Shown piece after piece: positions 26,187 to 35,438 of a DNA stretch of 64,000 nucleotides. Numbering within the stretch: position 1 is the first letter of the stretch; each line of letters begins with the position of its first letter. The translations under genes were made by a program, and so were the position numbers. This stretch comes from an uncultured Erysipelotrichaceae bacterium (GTDB lineage Bacteria > Bacillota_I > Bacilli_A > RFN20 > CAG-826): assembly GCA_946612405.1 (NCBI GenBank), contig CAMOEQ010000001.1, positions 1 through 64,000 on the forward strand. The letters run 5' to 3'. Under the pieces are notes generated by a model. That model worked only from the letters and a program-made list of their open reading frames with translations. It had not been told where the DNA came from and did no database searches.

Positions 26187-27439
26187 TGGTTGAAGTTCGC
26201 TTTGCTGCTAAAATTGTTTATCTTGTTATCTTCGAAGGTCGAACCTATTTAGACGCCATCGATGAAATTTTTCCTGATGAAAGAAAAATATTTCAATCGA
26301 GCAATCTATCAGTAGCATTAGCTAAAGAAACAATTCGCCATTTTTATTTATATGAAAACATCATTAATGAATTAAAAATTGATTTAAATTCCAAACAAAA
26401 ATCCCTTGTTTATGTCGCTTTAAGCGATATTTTTTATTCAAAATTACTTAATACGAATAATTTAATTTCATTTTTGCAAGGTGAGATTCCAGCCGATGAA
26501 TATAAGAAATTATTACCCCTTTTAAAAAGAAAAGAACCTTTAGAGGATATGATCTCTTTTGAAAAAGACACCAATTTTTATTATGCGACAAAATATAATG
26601 TTCCAATTTGGCTTGCCCATATGTGGCGAAAACATTTTGGGGATGAATTAACTAAAGATTTCTTAGAATCATCTTTGAAACATAATTTGCAACATTATGT
26701 CGTCAATACTTTTAAATCATCAACTGAACGTCTTTTATTAAAATATCCTGATTTTTCATCTCCATTTGAAGATTCTTTAATTTATAAAGGCAACAAACGT
26801 TATCAATTAACTCCTGAATTTAAAAACGATGAATATATCGATGTTAAAATGGGTTTTAAAAACATCATTGATAATTTATATAATCCCTTCGATGAAGTCT
26901 TACTTTATTCGGGATATGACGATGATTTTGTTAAAGCTGAGATTATTAAAACTAATGGAAAACAAGGACTAAATGTCGTTGTTCCTTCCTTAAATAAGAG
27001 AGCAGAATTAATGCGATTTATTCGCGTTAACGATATTCATAATGTCAATTTATTTGAAGCAAATGATATTTATGCTATGAAAGCAGGGGTGTCTTATAAA
27101 GTTGACACTGTTATTGTTTTTCCAAAATCAACTCGTTTTGACATCATCTCTAAATATCCTGATTTCTTGCTTCATTTTGATCGCGACGATATCGATGAAA
27201 TACTTGATGGAGAAAAGAAAGCTTTAGAGCTTTGCTTTGATTATGTAAATGAAGATGGAACTCTTGTTTATATCGTTAATACATTTAATAAGAAAGAATC
27301 TAAACTTATCATCGAGGAGTTTTTAGTCAATCACCCTGATTTTGTTTTAGATCGTGAAGAACAATTAATTCCAACTCATCCATTTGAAACTACAATGTAT
27401 TATGCATTTATGCATAGAAAGGCGACTAGCAATGATTAA
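26186..27439 (+). CDS. Degenerate RsmB-like protein (catalytic motifs lost)
   Basis: This 417-residue protein has the RsmB (16S rRNA m5C967 methyltransferase) layout and locus: an N-terminal NusB-like helical domain (about 1-125), the linker NVPIWLAHMWRKHFGDE (residues 138-154), then a Rossmann-like domain. The SAM loop expected as D-x-C-A-A-P-G-G-K reads VLLYSGYDDDFV (238-249). The PCSG motif reads FPKSTR (312-317). The TCS motif reads VNTFNKK (364-370). Both catalytic cysteines are missing, while flanking text (KYPDFLLHF, DGTLVYI, VNHPDF) is recognisable. The frame is intact, so it may be a retained pseudoenzyme, perhaps RNA-binding. It overlaps rlmN by 8 nt. Confidence 0.7.
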   Translation: MVEVRFAAKIVYLVIFEGRTYLDAIDEIFPDERKIFQSSNLSVALAKETIRHFYLYENIINELKIDLNSKQKSLVYVALSDIFYSKLLNTNNLISFLQGEIPADEYKKLLPLLKRKEPLEDMISFEKDTNFYYATKYNVPIWLAHMWRKHFGDELTKDFLESSLKHNLQHYVVNTFKSSTERLLLKYPDFSSPFEDSLIYKGNKRYQLTPEFKNDEYIDVKMGFKNIIDNLYNPFDEVLLYSGYDDDFVKAEIIKTNGKQGLNVVVPSLNKRAELMRFIRVNDIHNVNLFEANDIYAMKAGVSYKVDTVIVFPKSTRFDIISKYPDFLLHFDRDDIDEILDGEKKALELCFDYVNEDGTLVYIVNTFNKKESKLIIEEFLVNHPDFVLDREEQLIPTHPFETTMYYAFMHRKATSND

Positions 27440-28472
27440 TTTATATGGACAAGAAATGTCTAAACTTGAACAAATCATGTTAGAAAGAGGCCAAAAGAAA
27501 TATCGAGCCACGCAGCTTTTCACTTGGATTTACGAAAAGAAAGCCAAGAGTTTTGATGAGATGAGCGATGTTTCTAAATTATTCCGTGATGAACTTAACC
27601 GTGACTTTTGTTTAACACTTCCAAAAATTTATAAAAAGCAAGAATCTAAAGATGGTACGATTAAACTACTTCTTGAATTAGAAGATGGTTCTAAAGTTGA
27701 AACTGCTTTAATGCCATATAATTATGGCAACGCCATCTGCGTATCTTCTCAAGTAGGTTGCAATATGTCTTGTGCATTTTGTGCAAGTGGATTGCTAAAA
27801 AAGAAAAGAAATCTTGAAGTTCATGAAATTGTTGGCCAAGTTATAGTGATGAATGAGCTTTTGGCTCAAAAAGATAAAAGAGTCACTCACGTTGTCGTAA
27901 TGGGAACGGGCGAACCATTTGATAATTATGATAATGTTATCGATTTTATTCGCATCATCAACCACCCTAAAGCATTAGCAATTGGAGCTAGACATATTTC
28001 TGTTTCCACTTGTGGAATTGTTCCTGGAATACGTAAATATGCTAAAGAAGGACTCCAATCCAATTTAGCAATTTCTTTACATGCTCCAAATGATGAAATT
28101 AGAAATCAAATAATGCCAATTTCAAAATTCTATAAGATGAACGAACTTATGGATGCAGTTAAATATTATGAAAAAGAAGCTGGTCGAAGAGTAACTTTTG
28201 AATATATTATGCTTAAAGATGTTAACGATTCTCTTGAATGTGCTGAACAATTAGTTAAACTAATTAAAGGCACACTTGCTTATGTGAATCTTATTCCATA
28301 TAACCCAGTGGATGAGAAATCTTTTAAAAGAAGTGATGATAAACAAGTTCATAAATTCTTCTCTTATTTAATGCAACATGGAGTTAATACTACAGTTAGA
28401 AAAGAATTTGGAAACGACATAGATGCCGCCTGCGGGCAATTAAGAGCAAAGGAAGTACATGAGGGGAACTAA
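27432..28472 (+). CDS. rlmN: Dual-specificity 23S rRNA/tRNA (adenine-C2) methyltransferase
   Basis: This radical-SAM enzyme makes m2A2503 in 23S rRNA and m2A37 in tRNAs. I choose the ATG at 27432 (346 residues, MINLYGQEMSKLEQIM) with GAAAGG upstream. The FeS cysteines are C110, C114 and C117 (CNMSCAFC). VVMGTGEPFDNYDNV is the next family block. The methyl-carrying cysteine near the C-terminus is C334 (DAACGQLRAKE). It overlaps its neighbours on both sides. Confidence 0.96.
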   Translation: MINLYGQEMSKLEQIMLERGQKKYRATQLFTWIYEKKAKSFDEMSDVSKLFRDELNRDFCLTLPKIYKKQESKDGTIKLLLELEDGSKVETALMPYNYGNAICVSSQVGCNMSCAFCASGLLKKKRNLEVHEIVGQVIVMNELLAQKDKRVTHVVVMGTGEPFDNYDNVIDFIRIINHPKALAIGARHISVSTCGIVPGIRKYAKEGLQSNLAISLHAPNDEIRNQIMPISKFYKMNELMDAVKYYEKEAGRRVTFEYIMLKDVNDSLECAEQLVKLIKGTLAYVNLIPYNPVDEKSFKRSDDKQVHKFFSYLMQHGVNTTVRKEFGNDIDAACGQLRAKEVHEGN

Positions 28473-29217
28473 ATATAAAGGTCAATTTGGATCAAAGACT
28501 GATATTGGTTGCGTTAGAGAAAATAATGAAGACCAAGCAGTTGCTTTAATCAATGCCTCTGGCAATGTTTTACTTTGCGTTTGCGATGGTATGGGTGGTC
28601 ATAATAAAGGTGAATACGCTTCAAAACTTGCTATCGATACAATCAGTAAAGAATTTAGAAAGAAAAATGGTTTTTTAACATCTTTCTCCTTAGGTCAATG
28701 GATTGGTCGAACAATGCGCAAAGTTAATAAGATCATTTTTGATGAAGCTCAAACAAAAGATGATTATAAAGAGATGGGCACAACCATCAATCTTGTAATT
28801 TTATATTCCGATTTCGTTTACGTAGTAAATGCTGGTGATTCAAGAGCTTATTTTGTTAATAAAAAAGAAATGCAACGTTTAAGCGAAGACCAAACATATG
28901 TCGATTATCTTTATCACACAGGAAAGATTACCAAAGAAGAGATGGAAACATCTTCTCAAAGACATATTTTAATGAACGCGGTTGGAACGTTCCCATCAGT
29001 TAGTTTTGATTATAAGATTTATCCAAATAATGGTTTACCAATATTAGTTTGTTCTGATGGGCTTTATAACAACGCTACTGAAGCTGAAATTCATAGTGCT
29101 CTATCTACAAATGAAAGAGTTGATCAAAAGATTGATACATTAATTGGCATCGCCAAAAGCAATGGCGGTTCCGATAACATCGGAATAGCCTATTGGGAGG
29201 TAAATAAACGTGATTAA
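28459..29217 (+). CDS. prpC: PP2C-type Ser/Thr phosphatase
   Basis: This 252-residue PPM phosphatase is the partner of the adjacent kinase. The metal-binding motifs are visible: TDIGCVRENNEDQ, CDGMGGHNKG, VNAGDSRAYF, VCSDGL and GGSDNIG. The order rlmN-prpC-prkC-rsgA-rpe is that of Bacillus. The ATG lies in the end of rlmN with GGAAG upstream. It overlaps prkC by 8 nt. Confidence 0.95.
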   Translation: MRGTKYKGQFGSKTDIGCVRENNEDQAVALINASGNVLLCVCDGMGGHNKGEYASKLAIDTISKEFRKKNGFLTSFSLGQWIGRTMRKVNKIIFDEAQTKDDYKEMGTTINLVILYSDFVYVVNAGDSRAYFVNKKEMQRLSEDQTYVDYLYHTGKITKEEMETSSQRHILMNAVGTFPSVSFDYKIYPNNGLPILVCSDGLYNNATEAEIHSALSTNERVDQKIDTLIGIAKSNGGSDNIGIAYWEVNKRD

Positions 29218-30088
29218 GATTGGTGATCGAATCGACGATAGATATCGCATTACTTCTCGAATTGGCACTGGTGGTATGGCCGAAGTTTTTGAAGCCCATG
29301 ACCAAGTTTTAAAAAGAACAGTCGCTATAAAAATCATGCGTGAAGATTTATTAAAATTCCCTGAAAATGTTACTCGTTTTGAAAATGAGGTAAGGGCTTG
29401 TGCAGCAATGCATCATCCAAACATTATCCAAGTTTTTGATCAAGGCGTTTATGAATCTCGCCCATATATGGCTTATGAATATATCAAAGGTCAAACTTTG
29501 TTTGAAAAGATTGAATTTTTAACTCAAATTCCGGCTTTTGAAGCATGTGAAATAATGTGTCAACTTCTTGATGCCGTTAGTTATATTCATCATAATGGAA
29601 TTATCCATCGCGATATTAAACCTCAAAACATTTTCTATCTTCCAAATGGAACAATTAAATTATCCGATTTTGGAATCGCTGTTGATCAAAACGTAAATGA
29701 AACTAGATCGGAAGAAGGAATTATCGGTTCAGTCTTTTATTTAGCTCCTGAAGTTTGTGCAGGTAAACCTGCTACATATCAATCTGATATTTATTCTCTT
29801 GGAGTTACTTTCTTCCAACTTGTTACAGGAAGACTTCCTTATGAACAAGGTCACGCGATCGATATTGCTATTGCTCATATTAAAAAACCATTCCCAAGTG
29901 TGACAAAATTTAATCCTGAAATTTCTAAAGAAATTGATAAAATTATTCAAAAAGCTTGTAAAAAGAATCTTAAAGATCGATATAAAAGTGCTGATGAGAT
30001 GCTTAATGCTCTTAAATGTGCAATGCAAAATAAAGATAATTTCAAACAAAAGAAAAACATCTTTCAAAGGATATTTGGATTTAAATAA
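29210..30088 (+). CDS. prkC: Ser/Thr protein kinase, PASTA-less PrkC
   Basis: This Hanks-type kinase of 292 residues contains only the kinase domain: GTGGMAEVFEA glycine loop, VAIK lysine, HRDIKPQN catalytic loop, DFGIA and the APE-like LAPEV. Bacillus PrkC has about 650 residues with a membrane helix and PASTA repeats that sense muropeptides. Here the protein ends in a Lys-rich tail (KQKKNIFQRIFGFK) and rsgA begins at its last base, so those domains are absent, not merely split off. It is presumably cytosolic and must be controlled differently. Bacillus RsgA is a known PrkC substrate. Confidence 0.93.
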   Translation: MIKIGDRIDDRYRITSRIGTGGMAEVFEAHDQVLKRTVAIKIMREDLLKFPENVTRFENEVRACAAMHHPNIIQVFDQGVYESRPYMAYEYIKGQTLFEKIEFLTQIPAFEACEIMCQLLDAVSYIHHNGIIHRDIKPQNIFYLPNGTIKLSDFGIAVDQNVNETRSEEGIIGSVFYLAPEVCAGKPATYQSDIYSLGVTFFQLVTGRLPYEQGHAIDIAIAHIKKPFPSVTKFNPEISKEIDKIIQKACKKNLKDRYKSADEMLNALKCAMQNKDNFKQKKNIFQRIFGFK

Positions 30089-30954
30089 TGGAAGGTAAAA
30101 TTCTTTCTACTCTTGGTGGCGTTTATGTCGTTTATGCTGAGGGTGTAAATTATCGACTTTTCCCAAAAGGTATATTTAGACATAAAAAACAAAGACTAGT
30201 TGTAGGGGACAATGTCTTTTTTAATGAAAACGAGATGGTCATCGAAGTTATTTATGATCGTAAAAATGAACTTATTAGACCAAAAGTTGCTAATGTTGAT
30301 ACGCTTCTAATAACGATGTCGGTTATCGAACCAGAATTATCAATTGAACTTCTTTATAAATTTTTGACGTATGCAAATATGAATTCAATTCCAGCTTCGG
30401 TCGTTTTTACAAAAGTCGATAAATTAAACGATTTCACTCATTTAAATGAGATTAAAAACGATTTACTTAAATTAGGTTATAATGTCTATTATTTATCTAA
30501 AGATAAAGATGATGAATTAAATCGTTTGATTAAAGATATTGAAAATAAAAGCGTTGTCTTCATGGGACAAACCGGAGTTGGTAAATCATCTGCGATAAAT
30601 CACATCGAAGAAAATTTTGAACGTAAAATTGGCGAATATTCTTTAGCTCTTGGAAGAGGAAAACACCAAACTAAAGAAGTCATATTCTTGCCATTTAAAA
30701 ACGGATTTATTGGAGATACTCCAGGATTTTCATCACTCGATTTAAATTTATTCAAAGAAGATTTAGCTCAATATTTCCCTGGTTATACTTCTTTATATAC
30801 CGAGTGTTATTTCTCAAATTGTCTACATCAAAACGAAAAACAATGTAAAATAAAAGAGGAAATATGTAATGGAAACCTTTCTAAAGAAGGTTATGAAGCA
30901 TATATTAAATTGCTAAATTCTCTTCCATATAAATCCACGAGGTATGATAAATGA
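30088..30954 (+). CDS. rsgA: Ribosome biogenesis GTPase RsgA
   Basis: This 288-residue circularly permuted GTPase matures the 30S subunit. An N-terminal OB fold (1-70) precedes G4 (FTKVD), G1 (GQTGVGKSS) and G3 (GDTPGFSS), the permuted order typical of the family. The C-terminal zinc site is formed by the CYFSNCLHQNEKQC segment. It overlaps prkC by one base and rpe by four (ATGA), and its stop is TGA. Confidence 0.96.
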   Translation: MEGKILSTLGGVYVVYAEGVNYRLFPKGIFRHKKQRLVVGDNVFFNENEMVIEVIYDRKNELIRPKVANVDTLLITMSVIEPELSIELLYKFLTYANMNSIPASVVFTKVDKLNDFTHLNEIKNDLLKLGYNVYYLSKDKDDELNRLIKDIENKSVVFMGQTGVGKSSAINHIEENFERKIGEYSLALGRGKHQTKEVIFLPFKNGFIGDTPGFSSLDLNLFKEDLAQYFPGYTSLYTECYFSNCLHQNEKQCKIKEEICNGNLSKEGYEAYIKLLNSLPYKSTRYDK

Positions 30955-31604
30955 AACAATACGTCTCACCTTCATTATTAGCTGCTAATAAGTCTCATCT
31001 ATTTGAAGAGATTAAAACTGCAGAAGCTAGTGGTGCTGAATATATCCATTGGGACATTATGGATGGAAAATTTGTTCCTAATGTTTCTTTTAAAGCTAGC
31101 GAAGTAAAAGCTTTCTCTAAAACCCATAAGATGATTAATGATGTTCACATAATGGTCGCCGATCCAAAAGTTGAATCGACATTATTTGTTTCATGTGGAG
31201 CAAATTTAGTTACCTTCCATATCGAAGCCGTAGAATCGCTTGATGAAGCTATTCAAATAATCGATAAATTACATTCATTAAAATGCAAAGCTGGAATATC
31301 AATTAAACCAGCGACAAAAGTCGACGCTATTATTCCTTTGCTTGATAAAGTTGATTTAGTTTTAGTGATGTCTGTTGAGCCAGGAAAAGGTGGCCAAAAA
31401 TTCATGCCAATGGCTCTTAGAAAAATTAAACTTTTGCGAAAAATCATCGACAAAAACCGTTTAAATTGTTTAATTGAAGTTGATGGTGGTATCAATGATG
31501 TTACTGGTAAAAAGTGCCGCAAAGCAGGGGCTGATATTCTCGTTGCAGGATCATATTTGTTTGGTCATGATAATTTCGATGAAAGGGTTAAATTACTTCG
31601 ATGA
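30951..31604 (+). CDS. rpe: Ribulose-phosphate 3-epimerase
   Basis: This 217-residue TIM-barrel enzyme interconverts ribulose-5-P and xylulose-5-P. It has SPSLLAANKSHL, HWDIMDGKFVPNVSF (metal ligands), DVHIMVADP, and VMSVEPGKGGQKFMP with the EVDGGIND strand. Length is normal. It is coupled to rsgA through an ATGA overlap and to the next gene through another. Confidence 0.95.
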   Translation: MKQYVSPSLLAANKSHLFEEIKTAEASGAEYIHWDIMDGKFVPNVSFKASEVKAFSKTHKMINDVHIMVADPKVESTLFVSCGANLVTFHIEAVESLDEAIQIIDKLHSLKCKAGISIKPATKVDAIIPLLDKVDLVLVMSVEPGKGGQKFMPMALRKIKLLRKIIDKNRLNCLIEVDGGINDVTGKKCRKAGADILVAGSYLFGHDNFDERVKLLR

Positions 31605-32293
31605 TTTCTCCTAATGCTATTTGGATTTTTTCTCTAGCTGGAATCGGTGTTGTATCTTTGATTCTTTTATCTTTTTTATTGCTTAATTCTTCACTTAGAG
31701 GTAAAGAATTTTCTTTATTAAGAAATTTTCCGTTTGAATTTGGAAAGATGAATCCGAACGTCTTTAATGTTTTTAAGACATTGATGTTCATTTTATCTGG
31801 CTTAGCATTCTCCCCATTATTTTTTATTAGTCCATTAATGAAAGATTTTGGTGATTTAGGATTTCTATGCATTTTAATTACTTGTGTATTTGGATTAAAC
31901 GCAATCTGCAATTGCTTTTTATTTTTCTTTGATGTTAGATACACGAAAACTCATATGGCTTTAGTGACTATTTCAATGTCTCTAACTTTGTTAGCAACCG
32001 CTTTATCAACTCTCATTTCCATTTTAGTTTATAAATCTTATTTGGATATGAATGATAATCATCTATCTTCACTAGTTTTAGCAATTGCATGTGGAATATT
32101 ATCTCTTGGAATGATCTTCTTAATTTTCAATCCAAAATTATCGAATTGGGCTAAATTAAAAGAAAACGTTTCAAGCGATGGCGAAAAATCATATAGTCGC
32201 GGAAAAGTATTTATCTTAGCTTTATCTGAATGGATTACGATAGGGGTATCTCTAATTGGAGAGATTCTCTTCTTAATAACTCTAATTAAATAA
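31601..32293 (+). CDS. Hypothetical six-helix membrane protein
   Basis: This 230-residue protein has six hydrophobic segments at about residues 6-28, 58-80, 86-110, 117-145, 155-176 and 202-228. I recognise no family. Its ATG overlaps the rpe TGA, so it belongs to the gmk-rpe operon, in the place of thiN in Bacillus. A terminator follows its stop. Confidence 0.6.
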   Translation: MISPNAIWIFSLAGIGVVSLILLSFLLLNSSLRGKEFSLLRNFPFEFGKMNPNVFNVFKTLMFILSGLAFSPLFFISPLMKDFGDLGFLCILITCVFGLNAICNCFLFFFDVRYTKTHMALVTISMSLTLLATALSTLISILVYKSYLDMNDNHLSSLVLAIACGILSLGMIFLIFNPKLSNWAKLKENVSSDGEKSYSRGKVFILALSEWITIGVSLIGEILFLITLIK

Positions 32294-32296
32294 AAG

Positions 32297-32326
32297 AAAA
32301 AGGATGCTCAGCATCCTTATCTTTTT
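32297..32326. terminator. Bidirectional terminator, gmk operon / rpmB
   Basis: AAGGATGC-TCA-GCATCCTT (32300-32318) followed by ATCTTTTT on plus and TTTTCTTTT on minus. It separates the long plus-strand operon from rpmB. Confidence 0.85.
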
Positions 32327-32338
32327 AAACAACACAGC

Positions 32339-32527
32339 TTATTTCGCGTTTTTGAGTAAAGCACGATGGGCTCTAGCTGTCATCTTAACGGTGACAGTTT
32401 TACCATTTATGTTGATTTTGAATTTTTGTAAGTTAGCGTTCCAAACACGACGAGTAGCAATGTTAGAGTGTGAACGAGCATTACCGCTCTTTGGTCCGAC
32501 TCCGGAAATTTGGCATCTTCTTGACAT
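32339..32527 (-). CDS. rpmB: 50S ribosomal protein L28
   Basis: This basic 62-residue protein has the L28 signature MSRRCQISGVGPKSGNARSH and TRRVWNANLQK. It has an AGAGGT SD and its own promoter. It converges on the rpe operon, as in Bacillus. Confidence 0.96.
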   Translation of the reverse strand: MSRRCQISGVGPKSGNARSHSNIATRRVWNANLQKFKININGKTVTVKMTARAHRALLKNAK

Positions 32528-32559
32528 AATTTTAACCTCTTTTTATAAAAGCATTGTGT

Positions 32560-32588
32560 ATTTTATCAAAACTATTTAAAGTTGTAAA
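32560..32588 (-). promoter_or_regulatory. rpmB promoter
   Basis: On the minus strand TTTACA (32588-32583), 17 bp, TAAAAT (32565-32560), with TG two bases before the -10. The predicted leader of about 25 nt contains the SD. Confidence 0.65.
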
Positions 32589-33053
32589 CTAAAGTTTTGC
32601 TTTTGGAAAACGAGCAAGAAATTCTTCTTGCGAAATTAAGCGCGAATAGTTGAGAGCATATTCGAAGATTAAACCCTCTTTATCAAAGGCTAAATAACGA
32701 TCTTTTCCATCCGCCATATAAAATAGAAGCATTTTATGCTTTCTTGACCATTCTTCATCGATATATAGAATATCTTTCCAATAATATTCTTTTTCAACTC
32801 CCATCTTGGAATGGATGAGCTTTTTAGTATCGATAACATAGTAAGTTGATTTGATTGTGAAGATACAAAAGAAGAGAGAAACGATAAATAAAATCGGTGT
32901 ATAAACAAAGAAACTAACATCAAGAGGCCAAAACACTAAGCGTTGAAATGAAAAATAAAAAATGACATCCATCACTAAAAAGAGGATGGTGAAAATGATT
33001 GATATTCTTAATGCTGAAACCCTTAATTTTCTATTTTCATCTTTCTTTGCCAT
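32589..33053 (-). CDS. Hypothetical membrane protein with PH-like domain
   Basis: This 154-residue protein has two membrane helices at about residues 14-36 and 44-68. A soluble domain follows (YYVIDTKKLIHSKMG, EYYWKDILYI, LAFDKEGLIF) with the strand pattern of bacterial PH-type domains. The assignment is by fold pattern only. The ATG lies 6 nt from an extended -10 (TGC TAAAAT) at 33065-33060 with no SD, another predicted leaderless start. Confidence 0.55.
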   Translation of the reverse strand: MAKKDENRKLRVSALRISIIFTILFLVMDVIFYFSFQRLVFWPLDVSFFVYTPILFIVSLFFCIFTIKSTYYVIDTKKLIHSKMGVEKEYYWKDILYIDEEWSRKHKMLLFYMADGKDRYLAFDKEGLIFEYALNYSRLISQEEFLARFPKAKL

Positions 33054-33059
33054 AGTTAG

Positions 33060-33068
33060 ATTTTAGCA
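33060..33068 (-). promoter_or_regulatory. Extended -10 promoter (leaderless)
   Basis: TGC followed by TAAAAT on the minus strand, then CTAACT and the ATG at 33053. I see no good -35 box; the TG extension could compensate. Confidence 0.45.
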
Positions 33069-33194
33069 AATAAACGTTAAGAAAATATAAAAAAATAATT
33101 TGTTTTCACATTATGCATACACTCGCACGCAAAACTGTGGTAAACTTTCATTGCAAAAAAATTGTATTTTTGTATGCAAATGAAAGGACGTTAT

Positions 33195-34331
33195 ATGGGA
33201 CAGAAAATTGTTGCGATGATTCTAGCTGGCGGAAAAGGAACCAGATTAGAAGCATTGACTAAAAAAGTTGCCAAACCAGCAGTTAGTTTTGGCGCTAAAT
33301 ACCGCATTATCGATTTCCCACTTTCAAACTGTGCTAATTCGCATATCGACACCGTTGGTGTTTTAATGCAATACGAGTCAGTTTCTTTGGATGAATATAT
33401 CGGTAATGGTGAAAAATGGGGACTTAATGGTGTGCGTTCACTTACAACCACCCTTACACCAAGGCAAACTGAAGAAGGATTATCTTGGTTTAAAGGAACT
33501 GCAGATGCTATTTATGCAAACATCGATTTCCTTGATCAATGTGATCCAGAATATGTATTGATTCTTTCTGGCGATCATATTTATTCGACAACTTATGATG
33601 AAATGCTTGAAAAGCATATCGCTAATAATGCTGAATGTACAATCGCTGTTTATGAAGTTCCAATTGAAGAAGCATCTCGCTTTGGTATTTTGGTTACTGA
33701 TAAGAAAGATAAAATCATTGAATTCCAAGAAAAACCTGCTCATCCAAGTAGCAATTTAGCTTCGATGGGTATTTATATTTTCACTTATAAAACTCTTCGT
33801 AGAGCTTTAATTAAAGATGCACAAAATCCAGACAGCGATCACGACTTTGGCAAAAACATTATTCCAACAATGCTTGCCGAAGGTAAAAAACTTGTAGCTT
33901 ATAAATATAAAGGTTATTGGAAAGATGTTGGCACCATCAAATCACTTCATGAAGCAAATATGGATTTAATTGGTGAAAACACTGATTTAAATTTTGAAAA
34001 AATCATGGGTGGATTAAAGATTTATTCTGCTGATACTTATTCTTCACCTCAATATATCGGTAAAGCTGCCTCCGTTAGCGGTTCATTAATTAACCAAGGC
34101 GCAGTTATTTTAGGAAAAGTCAAAAACTCCGTAATTTCCGATGGAGTTTATGTTGAAAAAGGCGCTACTGTCGAAAATAGTGTCGTCATGCCGAATGTTC
34201 TCATCAAAAAGAATGCAGTAGTTAAAAACGCAGTCGTCGCTCCAGATTCAATCGTTTTTGAAAACGATGAAGTAATTGGAGAAGGCAATGATGTCGTTTT
34301 ATATTCTAGGAAGGTGAAAGCTCATGAATAA
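33195..34331 (+). CDS. glgC: Glucose-1-phosphate adenylyltransferase
   Basis: This enzyme makes ADP-glucose for glycogen. I choose the ATG at 33195 (378 residues, MGQKIVAMILAGGKGTRLE) with a GAAAGGA SD. The nucleotide-binding loop is AGGKGTRL, followed by KPAVSFGAKYRIIDFPLSN, LSGDHIY, EFQEKPAHP and DFGKNIIP, then a C-terminal left-handed beta-helix from about 285. It is the first gene of glgC-glgD-glgA. The 33100-33180 region has candidate promoter boxes but none I can pin down. Confidence 0.95.
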   Translation: MGQKIVAMILAGGKGTRLEALTKKVAKPAVSFGAKYRIIDFPLSNCANSHIDTVGVLMQYESVSLDEYIGNGEKWGLNGVRSLTTTLTPRQTEEGLSWFKGTADAIYANIDFLDQCDPEYVLILSGDHIYSTTYDEMLEKHIANNAECTIAVYEVPIEEASRFGILVTDKKDKIIEFQEKPAHPSSNLASMGIYIFTYKTLRRALIKDAQNPDSDHDFGKNIIPTMLAEGKKLVAYKYKGYWKDVGTIKSLHEANMDLIGENTDLNFEKIMGGLKIYSADTYSSPQYIGKAASVSGSLINQGAVILGKVKNSVISDGVYVEKGATVENSVVMPNVLIKKNAVVKNAVVAPDSIVFENDEVIGEGNDVVLYSRKVKAHE

Positions 34332-35436
34332 TAAAGTTATTGGTATTTTAAATTTATATGATTCACCATCTTTAGGTGGTTTAACTAGAAATCGAACCTT
34401 AGGCTCAACATCCTTTTTAGGCCGTTTTGCTTTAATGGATTTTACCCTTTCTAATTTCACAAACTCCCATATTGATGATATCAACGTCCTTATTAAAGAT
34501 AATTTTAGATCAGTCGCTAAACACGCTGGCACATTAAAAGCGTGGGTCAATAACACTAAGATTGGTCGTCAAAATCTTTTGATTAATGAAAAAGGAATCA
34601 AAGATCCAAAATATAATTCAGACTTAAATGCTTTAAGAGAAAATGACTGGATTTTATATGATATCGATTTTGATTATATCGTTATTGCTCCAGCTCATAT
34701 CATCACCTTGCTTGATTATAATCAAGTCATCAATTATCACGTTGAAAAAGGCGCTGATGTCACCATTGTTTATAAAGAAATTGAAGATGCTGATACTTCT
34801 TTCTTATCAAGCAATGTCGTCGAACTTAAAGATGATGCAATCGTTTCTTATAAAAAGAATTTAGGCAACAAAGCCAAAGCGAACGTTTCACTTAGAACAT
34901 ATGTTATATCTAAAGATACATTCTTTAAATGGCTCCGTCATAAAGACTTTAAAGATGCGACTTCTTTAAGAATGCTTCTTGAATCAATTGTCGAAGAAAA
35001 AGAAGATAAAGTATTTGGCTATAAATATGAAGGTTATGCTCGTTGCATTGATTCATTAGCCCACTTCATGAAATATTCTTTCGAATTATTCGATGTCGAA
35101 GTTGCTGATCAAGTTTTTAGAAAAGATTGGCCAATTTATACAATTACAAGAAATACCAAACCAACCTTCTATGGTCCAAAAGCTAAAATCAAAAATTGCT
35201 TTGTCGCTAATGGAGCAGAAGTTAATGGTAAAGTCGAGAATTCAATTATTTCTCGATATGTCGTTGTTGAAGATGGCGCTACTGTTAAAAACTCAATTGT
35301 TTTAACAAAATGTGTCATTAAGAAAGGCGTTTTAGTTGAAAATGCTGTTATCGATAAATATTCAACAATTGAAAATGATGTCATTGGTTTAGTTGATGAA
35401 CCAGTTTATATTTCGCAAGGAAAGAAAGTTAAATAA
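34324..35436 (+). CDS. glgD: GlgD, regulatory paralogue of ADP-glucose pyrophosphorylase
   Basis: This 370-residue homologue of GlgC lacks the AGGKGTRL catalytic loop (N-terminus reads GILNLYDSPSLGGLTRNRT). In Firmicutes GlgD forms a hetero-oligomer with GlgC and raises its activity. The beta-helix C-terminus is present. It overlaps glgC by 8 nt with an AGGAAGGTGA SD inside glgC. Confidence 0.92.
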   Translation: MNNKVIGILNLYDSPSLGGLTRNRTLGSTSFLGRFALMDFTLSNFTNSHIDDINVLIKDNFRSVAKHAGTLKAWVNNTKIGRQNLLINEKGIKDPKYNSDLNALRENDWILYDIDFDYIVIAPAHIITLLDYNQVINYHVEKGADVTIVYKEIEDADTSFLSSNVVELKDDAIVSYKKNLGNKAKANVSLRTYVISKDTFFKWLRHKDFKDATSLRMLLESIVEEKEDKVFGYKYEGYARCIDSLAHFMKYSFELFDVEVADQVFRKDWPIYTITRNTKPTFYGPKAKIKNCFVANGAEVNGKVENSIISRYVVVEDGATVKNSIVLTKCVIKKGVLVENAVIDKYSTIENDVIGLVDEPVYISQGKKVK

Positions 35437-35438
35437 TT

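Noticed and set aside
33140..33182. Regulatory hairpin TTGCA...TGCAA before glgC
   Set aside because: The pairing is mostly A against T with mismatches in an AT-rich tract, and it has no T-run or conserved element.
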